Source of the DNA: Bog-473 sp963807675
GTDB lineage: Bacteria > Actinomycetota > Acidimicrobiia > Acidimicrobiales > RAAP-2
DNA: 64,000 bases
Direction of reading: 5' to 3'
NCBI GenBank assembly: GCA_963807675.1
Contig: CAWECP010000012.1
Span: forward strand, 806,001-870,000
Position numbers and translations under genes: made by a program. The notes below the pieces were generated by a model that worked only from the letters and a program-made list of their open reading frames with translations, ran no database searches and was not told the origin of the DNA. Below are positions 26,559 to 35,686 of the stretch, in pieces. Within the stretch, counting starts at the first letter, position 1, and the number at the start of each line of letters is the position of its first letter.

Positions 26559-28572
26559 CCGATCCAGCGGACGCAAAAAGATGCCGGCCCGTCGATCCGC
26601 GCCACGACGCAACGCGCCACCGCCCGACAGCACCCCGAATGACCATTCGGCGCAAGATGCCGTCGCCGCGGTCTTCGTCACTGAGCCGTATGAAGCATGG
26701 TTGCCGACGTTCGCGTCACTCACTCGGGCCGAGCCTGACCTGCGCATCGTGGCCGGTGCCGCTGCGGTCGACACGTGCCGCAACCTCGAGGCTGCGCTCA
26801 CGGGAGTCGAAGTCCGGCACCTGTCGTCGTCCTCTGTACTGGTCGAGGACATCCGCGGGCATTGGCGGCGAAGCCATGTTTTGTTGGTGTGGGCGCCGGC
26901 GCTCTTCCCCGACGAGTTCCTGACTCGGGCCTTGAACCTGGTCCGGGATGACCTCCGCGTCGCCAGCGTTTCCTTCCTGAGCAACGTCGCCGGGTACGCG
27001 GGCTTTCCCCTACCGGACGTCATCAACACGCATCAACTGCACAACTTGGACGAGATCTCGGTGACCCGCAGTTTGCGCATCACTCCCTTTTCGTACGGTC
27101 CGGCACCGATCCCCTATCCCGTGGGACCGGCGGTGCTCTTCAGCTCGCAGGGCCTCTCCCTTCTCTCTCAGTTCCCCAACCATGGTGACAGCGCCTGGGT
27201 GTCCATCGCCGAATCTGGGACGCGGCTGCGTGCCCGCGGGATGATCGACCTGCTGGACCCCTCGACGTTCGTCACGCGGCCCCTCGACATGCCGGACCGC
27301 TACCCGGCTGACGCGGGCTTGGCCGATCCGGAGTGGCAGTGGCTCCACCTGAGGAGCCCGGCGCTCCTTCGAGCGCCAAAGGAAGTGACGGAACAGGACG
27401 CACCATTCCGCCAGGCTCTCGCCTGGGCCCACTCGGTCGTCTTCGGCATCCGCGTGATCCTCGATGGCTCCTGCCTGGGCCACAAAGAGATGGGGACACA
27501 AGTGACGTTCCTCGCGCTGGTTCAGGCTCTGGCTGAGCGCGACGAGGTCGGCTACCTGGGCGTCGCCATGGCGGGGCCCGTTCCGGCTTACGCCACCGAG
27601 GTGCTCGCCCACCCCAAGGTTGACGCCCGCTTCGCCCCCCAGGGCGATCTTTCGGTCTTCCCACCTGTCGACATCATCCATTGCCCATTCCAGACGAACG
27701 AAGTGGACCTGTCCCAGTGGCAGACCAAGGCCCGGCGAACGGTTGTGACAATTCACGACCTGATCGCGTTCCAAACGCCGTACTACTTCAACGTCAGCGA
27801 GCACTGGTTCGAGTACCGCCAATCGATACGCAAGTGGGCGGCCACCGTGGACGGCATTGTCGCGATCTCCGACGACGCCCGGTCCCAGATCCGACTCGAA
27901 CGCCTCGCCATCGACGACGACAGGGTCTTCGTGATACCCAACGGGACGCGCCACCTTCGTGGGGACGAGCCCTTGCAGCTACCTGACGAATTGCTCGCAC
28001 GAGGGTTTGCGGCCAAGCAATTCATCCTCGTCCTGGGAACCAACTACACCCACAAGAACCGCGATGTCGCGGTGCGAGTAGTCGAGGCATTGCATAAGAA
28101 AGGGCACCCTCTGCACCTGGTCATGGCCGGCGCACTGGTTCCCTATGGATCCTCGCGGCAGTCGGAGGTCGAGGCCGGGTTACCCCAAGAATGGGCGTTC
28201 GTGATTCCCGACGTCAGATCAGAGGAGCGGAACTGGCTGCTCAAGCACGCAGAACTGGTGCTGTATCCGACGTCAGCCGAGGGCTTCGGACTGATCCCCC
28301 ATGAGGCGGCAGCCTTCGGAACGCCCACGGTCGTCGTTCCCTTCGGCCCGTTTGCCGAGAGGTTCGACGACCTCCCGGTGGCTCCGGTCGACTGGGAGGT
28401 AAAGACGCTGGCCGACGCATGTCTCCAGCTCCTCGACGACCCGGCCGTGGTCAAAGCGCAGGTAGAAGCGCTGCTGCTCCACGAGGATCAGTATGATTGG
28501 CCGGCGGCCGCGGCGGCCACCGTCAGGGCATATCAGTCCTTGCTGGCACGTCCGTCCCGCAACAGTGTGTGA
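26536..28572 (+). CDS. Two-part glycosyltransferase with a C-terminal GT4 (GT-B) domain
   Basis: A 678-residue protein if read from GTG 26536, which overlaps the epimerase by 23 bases; ATG 26581 (MPARRSAPRRNAP) is an alternative. Residues about 45-290 form an unassigned domain that looks like a degenerate GT2 (PAVLFSSQGLSLLSQFPNHGDSAW) without a DxD motif. From about 310 the protein is a GT-B enzyme: VILDGSCLGHKEMGTQVTFL at the acceptor domain, TVVTIHDLIAFQTPYYF, then FILVLGTNYTHKNRDVAV and AELVLYPTSAEGFGLIPHEA, the GT4 donor-binding EGFG..P.EA motif. Likely adds a sugar to the surface glycan. Donor unknown. Confidence 0.82.
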   Translation: MPNSPAADRSSGRKKMPARRSAPRRNAPPPDSTPNDHSAQDAVAAVFVTEPYEAWLPTFASLTRAEPDLRIVAGAAAVDTCRNLEAALTGVEVRHLSSSSVLVEDIRGHWRRSHVLLVWAPALFPDEFLTRALNLVRDDLRVASVSFLSNVAGYAGFPLPDVINTHQLHNLDEISVTRSLRITPFSYGPAPIPYPVGPAVLFSSQGLSLLSQFPNHGDSAWVSIAESGTRLRARGMIDLLDPSTFVTRPLDMPDRYPADAGLADPEWQWLHLRSPALLRAPKEVTEQDAPFRQALAWAHSVVFGIRVILDGSCLGHKEMGTQVTFLALVQALAERDEVGYLGVAMAGPVPAYATEVLAHPKVDARFAPQGDLSVFPPVDIIHCPFQTNEVDLSQWQTKARRTVVTIHDLIAFQTPYYFNVSEHWFEYRQSIRKWAATVDGIVAISDDARSQIRLERLAIDDDRVFVIPNGTRHLRGDEPLQLPDELLARGFAAKQFILVLGTNYTHKNRDVAVRVVEALHKKGHPLHLVMAGALVPYGSSRQSEVEAGLPQEWAFVIPDVRSEERNWLLKHAELVLYPTSAEGFGLIPHEAAAFGTPTVVVPFGPFAERFDDLPVAPVDWEVKTLADACLQLLDDPAVVKAQVEALLLHEDQYDWPAAAAATVRAYQSLLARPSRNSV

Positions 28573-28594
28573 GCGCCGCACCGTGAGGAGCGAC

Positions 28595-28900
28595 ATGGAA
28601 GACCAAACCCCCGCAGGCCAAAAGACCAAGGAACCGAGCGACGCTTCACTCCAACGCGCCATCGACCAGGTCTCACTCGAACAGGCGCTCCGCGACTTCG
28701 ACCTCGCAAATGCGCGTGTGGTCGATCTCACGAGGCGCCTTATTGCATCTGAGCGTCAAGTCGTGACACTGCAGCGAGAGGTCGACCTAGCCGCACAGAC
28801 ACAGCGAGAGCTGCAGACGTTGTACGACGCGATGCGCACTTCGGCTGCCTACCGCATCGCCAGCAAAATTTGGAACATGCGCAACGCGCTGCGGGTTTGA
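28595..28900 (+). CDS. Small coiled-coil protein of the glycan cluster
   Basis: A 101-residue protein. ATG 28595 has GAGGAG four bases upstream. Residues 20-80 form a long coiled coil (LEQALRDFDLANARVVDL.RRLIASERQVVTLQREVD). It ends with an amphipathic SAAYRIASKIWNMRNALRV tail. Coiled coils ending in a S..YRI...... LR segment are familiar as linkers inside glycosyltransferases, where they measure or tether chains; here it is a separate protein just before a GT2. It may be a scaffold for that enzyme (inference). Confidence 0.72.
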   Translation: MEDQTPAGQKTKEPSDASLQRAIDQVSLEQALRDFDLANARVVDLTRRLIASERQVVTLQREVDLAAQTQRELQTLYDAMRTSAAYRIASKIWNMRNALRV

Positions 28901-28902
28901 GC

Positions 28903-30072
28903 ATGGCGAACAAGGCGAAGCTCCTCTTCGCCATCACCGTCTACAACGGCCGAGAGGTCGTTTTCTCCTGCCTCCAGTCGGCGGCGCGCATGGCGGCGAA
29001 GAAGACGACCGTCGACGTCCTTGTGCTCGACGATGCAAGCCCCGAGGCTGGGTTCAGCGAGGAAGTGGAGGCCACGTGCGCGGAGCTCGGCCTGGGCTAT
29101 TACCGGTCACCCCGTAACCTCGGCATCCCTCGCAACGTGAACCTGGGGTTGCTATGGGCGCTCGAGAAGGAATACGACTACGTCATCATCGCCAACTCGG
29201 ACGTCCTCTTCTGTCGGGGACTACCGGACCTGATGGTCGAGGTGGCGCGTACAGATTCCGCCATCGGCTCCGTCACCGCCTGGTCGAACAATGTTTCGAT
29301 CTATTCCTTGCCGAACGACGACCCCGATAAGAACCTGGGCAATCAGGACACGGTCGACTGGGTTGCCGCATCCTTGTGGGGGAATTTCGGCCCCACGGCA
29401 CTGGACGTTCCGGCTGGGATCTCCTTCTGCATCTTGATCCCCCTTCCGGTGCTCAAACGAGTTGGGCTGATGGACCCGGTCTTCGGGAGGGGCTATTGCG
29501 AAGAGACGGACTGGACGTTGCGCAGCAAGAGCCTCGGGTACCGGGTGACACTGGCGCCATCGTGCTTCGTATACCACCGAGGTCAGGTTTCGAATACAGC
29601 TGCGGGGCTGCTGCCGACGGGCCACACCAGTGTGCCCGAGAACGAGGACATCATCGATCTCCGCTACCCGTTCTTCCGATCGCAAGTCTCTGCCTTCATC
29701 AACTCAGAACTGCTCTCGAATCTCCACAGTGACGCCTCGGCGAAGGTCATGATCGACGCGGCAAGGCAGTGGGGCTACGTCATCGAATTCGGTCAGCTGC
29801 CGCGCCATAACTGGGACGTGAACGTTCCCGTCGTCGGTATCGAGTTGCGCGACGGTGAGCTGGTCGCTTTCAGCCACTTCCTCGGAATGACGCACCAAAT
29901 CCCGCTTGCACCCTCCGAAGAGCTCATCCACAGCGTCGTTGAGTTCTTTGGTCGCGACCCGAACCTGGTCCACATCGGCGAGCCGGTGATTGCCGCCGAG
30001 GCCCTTGCGGGCACCCTTGCCGGTATGGGTCTGCCCTTCGAACGTACCGTGGGATACCCGACCAAGGTCTGA
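28903..30072 (+). CDS. GT2-family glycosyltransferase
   Basis: A 389-residue GT-A enzyme starting two bases after the coiled-coil gene (ATG 28903). LLFAITVYNGREVVFSCLQSA and VDVLVLDDASPEAGF form the nucleotide-binding half, YYRSPRNLGIPRNVNLGLLWAL is the N-x-G-x-xxN block, and YVIIANSDVLFCRGL carries the N-S-D metal motif. FGRGYCEETDWTLRSKSLGY holds the catalytic ED.D.. segment. Residues 280-389 are an additional C-terminal region of unknown fold. Probable inverting transferase acting on a surface polysaccharide. Confidence 0.88.
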   Translation: MANKAKLLFAITVYNGREVVFSCLQSAARMAAKKTTVDVLVLDDASPEAGFSEEVEATCAELGLGYYRSPRNLGIPRNVNLGLLWALEKEYDYVIIANSDVLFCRGLPDLMVEVARTDSAIGSVTAWSNNVSIYSLPNDDPDKNLGNQDTVDWVAASLWGNFGPTALDVPAGISFCILIPLPVLKRVGLMDPVFGRGYCEETDWTLRSKSLGYRVTLAPSCFVYHRGQVSNTAAGLLPTGHTSVPENEDIIDLRYPFFRSQVSAFINSELLSNLHSDASAKVMIDAARQWGYVIEFGQLPRHNWDVNVPVVGIELRDGELVAFSHFLGMTHQIPLAPSEELIHSVVEFFGRDPNLVHIGEPVIAAEALAGTLAGMGLPFERTVGYPTKV

Positions 30073-30210
30073 TCCGACCGCGTTTCGACGCGTCGCGAGG
30101 GTGCCACGGAACCCTGGCCCATCAATGGGTTCGGACGACCAGGAAGGCGTGCGGCGGCCAAGCCGGCGGGCACCCGACACCTTCGCAGGGCGCAGGGCTG
30201 GTCGGGAGGT

Positions 30211-32208
30211 CTACCCCGACGGCGAGAGGATGCCGACGTCCACCGACGAGATGCACAGTGTCTGGCCCGCAGTCCCGTCGATAATTTGGAGCCCATCCAG
30301 ACGCTGCTGCGCTAGTCGCAGAAGATAGCTGCCTGACCTTGCTCCCGCCTTCACGTCGATGACACCTGCGCTGGCCTGAACTCCTTTGCTCAGCGTCGAC
30401 ACGTCCACCGACCCGTTCGATGAGCTCGTCAGGCCGACGAGCAGCCAGGCGGCGCGAGGCGGCGAGAGAGGCGATGACAGCCGAACGTCGACCGTCGCAC
30501 CTGAGTGGCCCACCGCAAAGCACCGACCACCCGCGCCGGTCGACTCCTCAGACTGCCTTACCCTCGGAGCAGTGGTGAAGCCCGCGATCGGCAAGCCCCG
30601 TGGTGTTCCTGACAGCCTCTGGAAATTCACCGGGATCAAGGTTCCGTTTTGGCCCACATGGAAGGTCTCCTCGCCGAGCTGGTTGAAGGTGACCTGCGTG
30701 TTCATCACTGGGAGAGCGAAGCTGAGCATGTTGTACGGTGCAAACGCTGGAGAGATGATCGACGGCGACACAGGAGCATCGGGAAGAATTGCGACAGGTC
30801 GGCCGTGTTGACTGGCTGAGTCGATCTGTCCAAGCACCTTCGTGAAGTAAGTTCTCGAAACTTGGCTCTCTTGGTTGGCTTCGTTTTTGGTGGTCATCGT
30901 CGCTGCGCTGCCGAAAAACGCCACTTCGTACAATCCGATCGCCAACAGGCACACCGCCGCCTGCCAAATGCGCTGCGAGCTCACCGTCAACTGCCGAGAG
31001 TGCGTCGGCACTCGAGTTTGTTCCAAGGCGTGTCCACCCACGACGTACGGCGTCCCCGAGCGGTCATAGGAATAGGCCGCCCCGACACAGAGCAGGAAGA
31101 GGTAGGCAGGGGCCTGCACGTAGAAGAGTTCCTTGCCCACGGCGTCGATGCCGTTCCTACCGACCCGATTTGCGCCGATCATGATCGAATTGGCGACAAA
31201 GCCGATGGCGAACACCACCCAGACGCGCCATGCGGCGGGACGACGATAGATGCTCACCGTGACGATCGCGACCAAGACAAGCGCGTCGACAATGAGGGCT
31301 GCCGTATTGGTCCAACCCGTTGTGAGGGGCCGTAACCCGACTGCGCTAGGTGCGACCGTTTGCGTGAATTGAACGCCGATGTATTGGGCAATCTGGCTAA
31401 GTGTCGGCTTCGGTCGCAAGGTGGCGTAGTAGAAGACGAAGTAGTTGGCCATCGCGAGGGCGGTCAAGACGCCGTAGGAGAGCCAGATCCAGCCGTGCCG
31501 CCATGACCACGCCAACGCCGGGCGGAGACGTCTGTCAGGCGCGAAGACCAAGAAGTCCAAGAGGAACAGGTAGCCCGGCACGAGCCACGACGTCTCATGG
31601 GTGAAGAGCGAAAGGGCGTAGCAGGCCAACGAGAGCACGACCCACCGCCGATCATGCAAACGTCGGTAACGCAGGAACGAGGCCATCGTCAGGAGGCCGA
31701 GCAGGGTGGCCGGCAGAACGTTTGCCGTGGCGGTCCACCACACGAGGAGATGCACCAGCGCCAGCGACTGACCGAAGCCCAGGGTGAGGAGGTGTCGCCA
31801 CCAGCGTCGTCCGACGAGTTCGGTGATAGCCCACCCGAAAGCGAGCACGGAGGCGGCGAAGAGAGCCAGCTCAGCGACATGCGCGGCCGCAACGCTGTCG
31901 TGGAACCAACGGGCGAGGCCCATATCGAGGAGGCGTGAGACGGGAGAGAAGTGCTGGAAGAGATCCAGGCGCAGATAGCCGAGCGAGAGAGTCGACTGCT
32001 GGGCTTGACGCAAAAAGATAAAGTCGTCTTGAAAGAAATAGAAGTCTCGTGTGAACCAGGCGGCCGTGCCGATACTGACCAGCACGACTCCCAACGTCGC
32101 TAGGCGGTCAGCATTCCTGACTACGAATGTGCGTGCTGACCCTCCGGGATCGTCCGCTGCCGTGACCGATCCAACCGGCTCGTCTGAGCGAACCTCCGTT
32201 ACTGCCAT
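30211..32208 (-). CDS. GT-C-like polytopic membrane protein, possible glycosyltransferase
   Basis: A 665-residue membrane protein. A polar N-terminus (about 33 residues) precedes the first helix. The first external loop contains RDFYFFQDDFIFLRQ, an acidic pair of the kind used by GT39/GT83-type enzymes with lipid-linked sugars. About eleven hydrophobic helices follow up to residue 430, then an outside domain of about 230 residues, beta-rich (RLSSPLSPPRAAWLLVGLTS and VDVSTLSKGVQA). It is the last gene of the nine-gene operon and starts nine bases after the GT2-methyltransferase fusion. Base composition is visibly lower in GC than the first genes of the operon. Confidence 0.72.
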   Translation of the reverse strand: MAVTEVRSDEPVGSVTAADDPGGSARTFVVRNADRLATLGVVLVSIGTAAWFTRDFYFFQDDFIFLRQAQQSTLSLGYLRLDLFQHFSPVSRLLDMGLARWFHDSVAAAHVAELALFAASVLAFGWAITELVGRRWWRHLLTLGFGQSLALVHLLVWWTATANVLPATLLGLLTMASFLRYRRLHDRRWVVLSLACYALSLFTHETSWLVPGYLFLLDFLVFAPDRRLRPALAWSWRHGWIWLSYGVLTALAMANYFVFYYATLRPKPTLSQIAQYIGVQFTQTVAPSAVGLRPLTTGWTNTAALIVDALVLVAIVTVSIYRRPAAWRVWVVFAIGFVANSIMIGANRVGRNGIDAVGKELFYVQAPAYLFLLCVGAAYSYDRSGTPYVVGGHALEQTRVPTHSRQLTVSSQRIWQAAVCLLAIGLYEVAFFGSAATMTTKNEANQESQVSRTYFTKVLGQIDSASQHGRPVAILPDAPVSPSIISPAFAPYNMLSFALPVMNTQVTFNQLGEETFHVGQNGTLIPVNFQRLSGTPRGLPIAGFTTAPRVRQSEESTGAGGRCFAVGHSGATVDVRLSSPLSPPRAAWLLVGLTSSSNGSVDVSTLSKGVQASAGVIDVKAGARSGSYLLRLAQQRLDGLQIIDGTAGQTLCISSVDVGILSPSG

Positions 32209-32217
32209 GGGAGGGAT

Positions 32218-33744
32218 TCAGCCGCTTTTGGCCAGAGCGTGAGGTGAAGCGTGAGTCACGTCGCGCGTCTGCGGCCGCAGCTCGTAGAGGAACTGATAGC
32301 CAAAGAGTGTGGGCCGGATGGCGACGAGCGCCCGGTCGACTCGGCTCAAGGCCGAAGCCAGCCTGCGGTTGGAGACAAGCGTCGGCACCGGTAGTCCCGT
32401 GACCTCCGAACGCAACACCTCGAACCCGTTTTTGCTCACCATGCGTACGAAGCTTCTGCGAGTGAAGAATCGCAAGTGGGTCCGGTCGAGAATGCCTCGC
32501 TCGTCGTAGTCGAACGTGCCTGTGGCCGTGCGGAGGCGTGGATACCAATGTCCGAAGTTCGGGACCGATGCGAAGAGGACACCACCAGGGGCCATGACTT
32601 CTTCGATCTGATCGAGGAGACGCTCGGGTTCGCGCACGTGCTCGAGCACATCTGCCGCGAGCACCACGTCGTAGTTGCGGCCCACCGAAGTCGGGATGCC
32701 GTCATTGAGATCCGCCTGCACGAACTGATCGACCCGGCCGTGTACCCCCGGATGCTCAATCAGATCCACCCCCGTAAAGGTGTGCCCGTAGCGGCTCGCG
32801 CTATCGGCGACGTGCCCAGCGGCACATCCGAGGTCGAGCACCCGCGAGGACGGCATTTGAGCGAGCCATCGCAGGACGCGACTGTGGGAACTCGCCGGCC
32901 CATCCTTGAACGGATAGGGGTCGTCGACCGCCGGCACCAAGCCACCCGACGAGAAGCCGAGTCGGCCGAGGCGGTAGCGGATGACGTCGAGGCAGACGTC
33001 CTTGGCGTACTTGATCCCGTTGACGTAGCAAATCTCGTCCCCGTAGTAGGTGGGGATCGGAACTTCGGTAATCCGCAGACCCGCGGCATGAAGCTCGATG
33101 ATGATTTCGGTGTCGAAGTCGAAGTCGTCCGAATTGTGCTCGAACGGTATGCGCCTCAGAGCCTTCACCGAGTACGCCCGATAGCCAGAATGGAACTCCG
33201 TGAGCGATGTGCCTAGCATCGCATTTTCGAATTTGGTGAGGATCCGGTTTCCGAGGTACTTGTACAGAGGCATTCCGCCTCGACGCGCCGCGCCCTTCTC
33301 CATCATTCGAGAGCCGAGGACGGCGTCCGCTTCGCCACGCTGCAGCGGGGCGACCATGTCCTCGAGGCACTCGGGGGCGTACTGGCCGTCACCGTGCAAC
33401 ATCACGACGATGTCCAGGTCGTGTTCCATGGCGAGGCGGTAGCCGAGCTTCTGGTTGCCGCCGTACCCGAGATTGCGCGGGTTCCTGATGACCTCGATCG
33501 GAAGCTCAGGGGTCAGCTGCTTGTACCCCAACCCGACGAGATACGTGGAGTCATGGCTGTGGTCGTCACAGATGAAAACCTTGGTGGTCTTCTGGCGGAA
33601 CGAGTCCGGTATCCGATCGAGGACGCGTTGCAACGTGAGCGCGGCGTTGTACGCCACGATCAAGATTCCGATACGGGGTTGGTGCAAACTACGTCCCACC
33701 GGTGCCTTCGAACTTAGCCCATGCGCCTTCTTTCGGCTAATCAC
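32218..33744 (-). CDS. GT2 glycosyltransferase fused to a SAM methyltransferase
   Basis: A 508-residue fusion. GTG 33744 shares GTGA with the stop of the upstream protease gene, fixing the start. Residues 23-265 are a DPM1-like GT2: IGILIVAYNAALTLQRVLD, KVFICDDHSHDST, NLGYGGNQKLGYRLA, MLHGDGQYAPECL with the DGQ metal site, and FHSGYRAYSVKALRRIPF. Residues 295-490 are a class I methyltransferase: SRVLDLGCAAGHVADSAS, FTGVDLIEHPG, YDVVLAADVLEHVREPERLL. It probably adds a sugar to a lipid carrier and methylates a related product, or couples the two steps. Composition shifts here relative to the protease gene upstream. Confidence 0.88.
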   Translation of the reverse strand: MISRKKAHGLSSKAPVGRSLHQPRIGILIVAYNAALTLQRVLDRIPDSFRQKTTKVFICDDHSHDSTYLVGLGYKQLTPELPIEVIRNPRNLGYGGNQKLGYRLAMEHDLDIVVMLHGDGQYAPECLEDMVAPLQRGEADAVLGSRMMEKGAARRGGMPLYKYLGNRILTKFENAMLGTSLTEFHSGYRAYSVKALRRIPFEHNSDDFDFDTEIIIELHAAGLRITEVPIPTYYGDEICYVNGIKYAKDVCLDVIRYRLGRLGFSSGGLVPAVDDPYPFKDGPASSHSRVLRWLAQMPSSRVLDLGCAAGHVADSASRYGHTFTGVDLIEHPGVHGRVDQFVQADLNDGIPTSVGRNYDVVLAADVLEHVREPERLLDQIEEVMAPGGVLFASVPNFGHWYPRLRTATGTFDYDERGILDRTHLRFFTRRSFVRMVSKNGFEVLRSEVTGLPVPTLVSNRRLASALSRVDRALVAIRPTLFGYQFLYELRPQTRDVTHASPHALAKSG

Positions 33745-34796
33745 CCCAGCACCATCTGCGCCCCTGCGTAGTCGAGCACGACCCAGCCGTAGCGCCTGAG
33801 CTGGTCGGAACCCAGCAGTCCCTCGGTGCCGCCGGCGCTGATGACGCCAAAGTCGGTCTGACCGACCAGCTGCGGGAACAGAGCCTGCCCGGGCACGGAC
33901 CACGTCCCGCTGTGCACCAGCGGGACGGTGATGGTCGAGCACACCGTCGCCTGGCGCTGCGCCAAGTCGGTGCCGGTCAGGGACTCGGCCCGGGCCACCG
34001 ACGAGGCGACCACGCTCTGGGACGACCCGGTGTCGACCACGAAGCTCCGCCGCGACCCGCCATGGAAGCGCACCGGCACGCTGAGCGAAATGTCGCCCTC
34101 CACCGGCGACACCGTCAACGGCACGGTGGTGCCCTGGCCCTGCGTCAGCGTCGTGGGCGGCGCCCCCACCGGCCCCGTGTAGGAGGCGGTCTCGCTCAGG
34201 GGGGCGCCCTCGGAACCCGGCAGGGTCAAGGCGCCGGCGGCGAAGTCGATGCGCACGGCACCGAAGCGGCTCAATACGTCGGATCCCAGGAGGCCGTCCG
34301 GCTCGTCCCGGCCACCGATCTGGGGCAGCGTCGCTGCGGTGAGCTGCTGGGGGTCCAGGGCGACGCCGTCCATCGACCAGGACGGCACCTGGACGGGCCG
34401 CGCCGTGCCGGTGCAGCCCACGCCGGCGAACAGGCTGGAAGGACCGGCCGCGGCCAGGTGGAGGTGCGTGGCCAGCTTGGCGTCGATGGTCGACTCGCCG
34501 GCCCCGGAGTCGAGCACGAAGGGGTAGGGGCCCTGCCCACCGATGCAGACGTTCACGGACTCGGCCGTCTGGCCCGCCACCGTGCTCACGGTCAGCGGCA
34601 CGCGCACGCCGCCGCCCGGCAGCGGGGTGCTGCCGGAGCACCCCAGCGACGCGGGCGGGAGCGCGAACTGGACCTCGGGCTCGACGCGCACCAGCGGCCT
34701 CTCGGGACCGCTCACCGCGGCAGCGGCGGCCAGCGCCAGGACGCAGGCGACGATGGCGGCCAGCGCGACCAGCAGCCAGCCGCGATGCCTCGGCAC
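33741..34796 (-). CDS. Exported two-lobed retropepsin-like aspartic protease
   Basis: A 351-residue protein. Residues 7-29 are a signal or anchor helix (WLLVALAAIVACVLALAAAAAV). Two homologous lobes follow. Lobe 1 has VPLTVSTVAG (66-75), VLDSGAGES with catalytic-type Asp96, and GLLGSD (168-173). Lobe 2 has VPLTVSPVEG (225-234), VVDTGSSQS with Asp255, and GLLGSD (326-331). Each lobe therefore carries the D(S/T)G triad and the hydrophobic-Gly psi-loop motif of retropepsins, so one chain can form a complete active site. It sits inside the polysaccharide operon, seven bases after one GT2 gene and overlapping the next by four. Function may be surface-protein processing; inferred only. Confidence 0.8.
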   Translation of the reverse strand: MPRHRGWLLVALAAIVACVLALAAAAAVSGPERPLVRVEPEVQFALPPASLGCSGSTPLPGGGVRVPLTVSTVAGQTAESVNVCIGGQGPYPFVLDSGAGESTIDAKLATHLHLAAAGPSSLFAGVGCTGTARPVQVPSWSMDGVALDPQQLTAATLPQIGGRDEPDGLLGSDVLSRFGAVRIDFAAGALTLPGSEGAPLSETASYTGPVGAPPTTLTQGQGTTVPLTVSPVEGDISLSVPVRFHGGSRRSFVVDTGSSQSVVASSVARAESLTGTDLAQRQATVCSTITVPLVHSGTWSVPGQALFPQLVGQTDFGVISAGGTEGLLGSDQLRRYGWVVLDYAGAQMVLG

Positions 34797-34803
34797 GCGG
34801 CCT

Positions 34804-35679
34804 CTACCTGGACGCGGCGAGCCGGATGGCCGCCATGGCCATGCGCACGCCGAGCACCAGGACGGCCAGGGGCAGGGCGACCCGGCGCCAGCCCGACGTC
34901 GTGCGCAGGGTGAAGCGCAGGGCGGAGCGGTGGTGGGCCATCATCATGCGGTACGGGTGGCGGGCGGTGCTCACGCCCTGGACGTGGGTGACCTCGGCGC
35001 CGCCGGCGAAGCCGACGCCCCAGCCGGCGTGGTGGGCCCGCCAGCACAGGTCCATGTCCTCGGCGTACATGAAGTACGCCTCGTCGAACCCGCCCAGCTC
35101 CTCGAGTGCGCTCCGCCGGGCCAGGAAGCACGAGCCCGAGACCCAGCCCGCCGGCGCCACGGCCTCTCCCTCGGGAGTGCCGGGGTTGTAGCGCCGGGTG
35201 AAAGGGTTGTCCGAGTTGAACAGCGCCAGGAGCGCGTGGCCGGCGGCGTCGGTGAAGGAGGGGAAGGTGCGGACGGACGGGTAGACGTCCCCCGTCTCGG
35301 CGTAGATGCGCGGCCCCACCACGGCCCAGGCCGGGTTGGCCTCGAGGGCCCGGCGCAGCGCGTCGAGCGCACCGGGGTGCACCACCAGGTCGGGATTGGA
35401 CACCAGCACCCAATCGGGTGGGGACGCCCCGGCGAGCGCGGCCAGCCCCCGGTTGACGCCGGCACCGAAGCCGAGGTTGCGCCCCGGCTGCACCAGGTGA
35501 ACAGGCGCCAGCGGCCCCTCGACCAGCAACTCCTCGATCGCCGCCGCCGCGCTGCCGGGTGCGCCGTTCTCGACGACCACGACGGACGAGGCGCCCTCGG
35601 TCAACAACGAGTGCACGCAACCCCTGAGCAGCGGGCCGGCGTCATGGTCCACCACGACGGCGCCGATGATGCCGGCCAC
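34804..35679 (-). CDS. GT2 glycosyltransferase, WbbL/rhamnosyltransferase-like
   Basis: A 291-residue GT-A enzyme. SVVVVENGAPGSAAA, VQPGRNLGFGAGVNRGLAAL and WVLVSNPDLVVHPGALDAL (NPD metal site) are the core motifs; GWVSGSCFLARRSALEELGGFDEAYFMYAEDMDLCWRAHHAGW is the acceptor and catalytic ED region. This matches the WbbL-like family that adds rhamnose from dTDP-rhamnose, which fits rmlB and rmlD upstream. A hydrophobic C-terminal helix (VALPLAVLVLGVRMAMAAI) suggests membrane attachment. Confidence 0.88.
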   Translation of the reverse strand: MAGIIGAVVVDHDAGPLLRGCVHSLLTEGASSVVVVENGAPGSAAAAIEELLVEGPLAPVHLVQPGRNLGFGAGVNRGLAALAGASPPDWVLVSNPDLVVHPGALDALRRALEANPAWAVVGPRIYAETGDVYPSVRTFPSFTDAAGHALLALFNSDNPFTRRYNPGTPEGEAVAPAGWVSGSCFLARRSALEELGGFDEAYFMYAEDMDLCWRAHHAGWGVGFAGGAEVTHVQGVSTARHPYRMMMAHHRSALRFTLRTTSGWRRVALPLAVLVLGVRMAMAAIRLAASR

Positions 35680-35686
35680 GCCGTGC

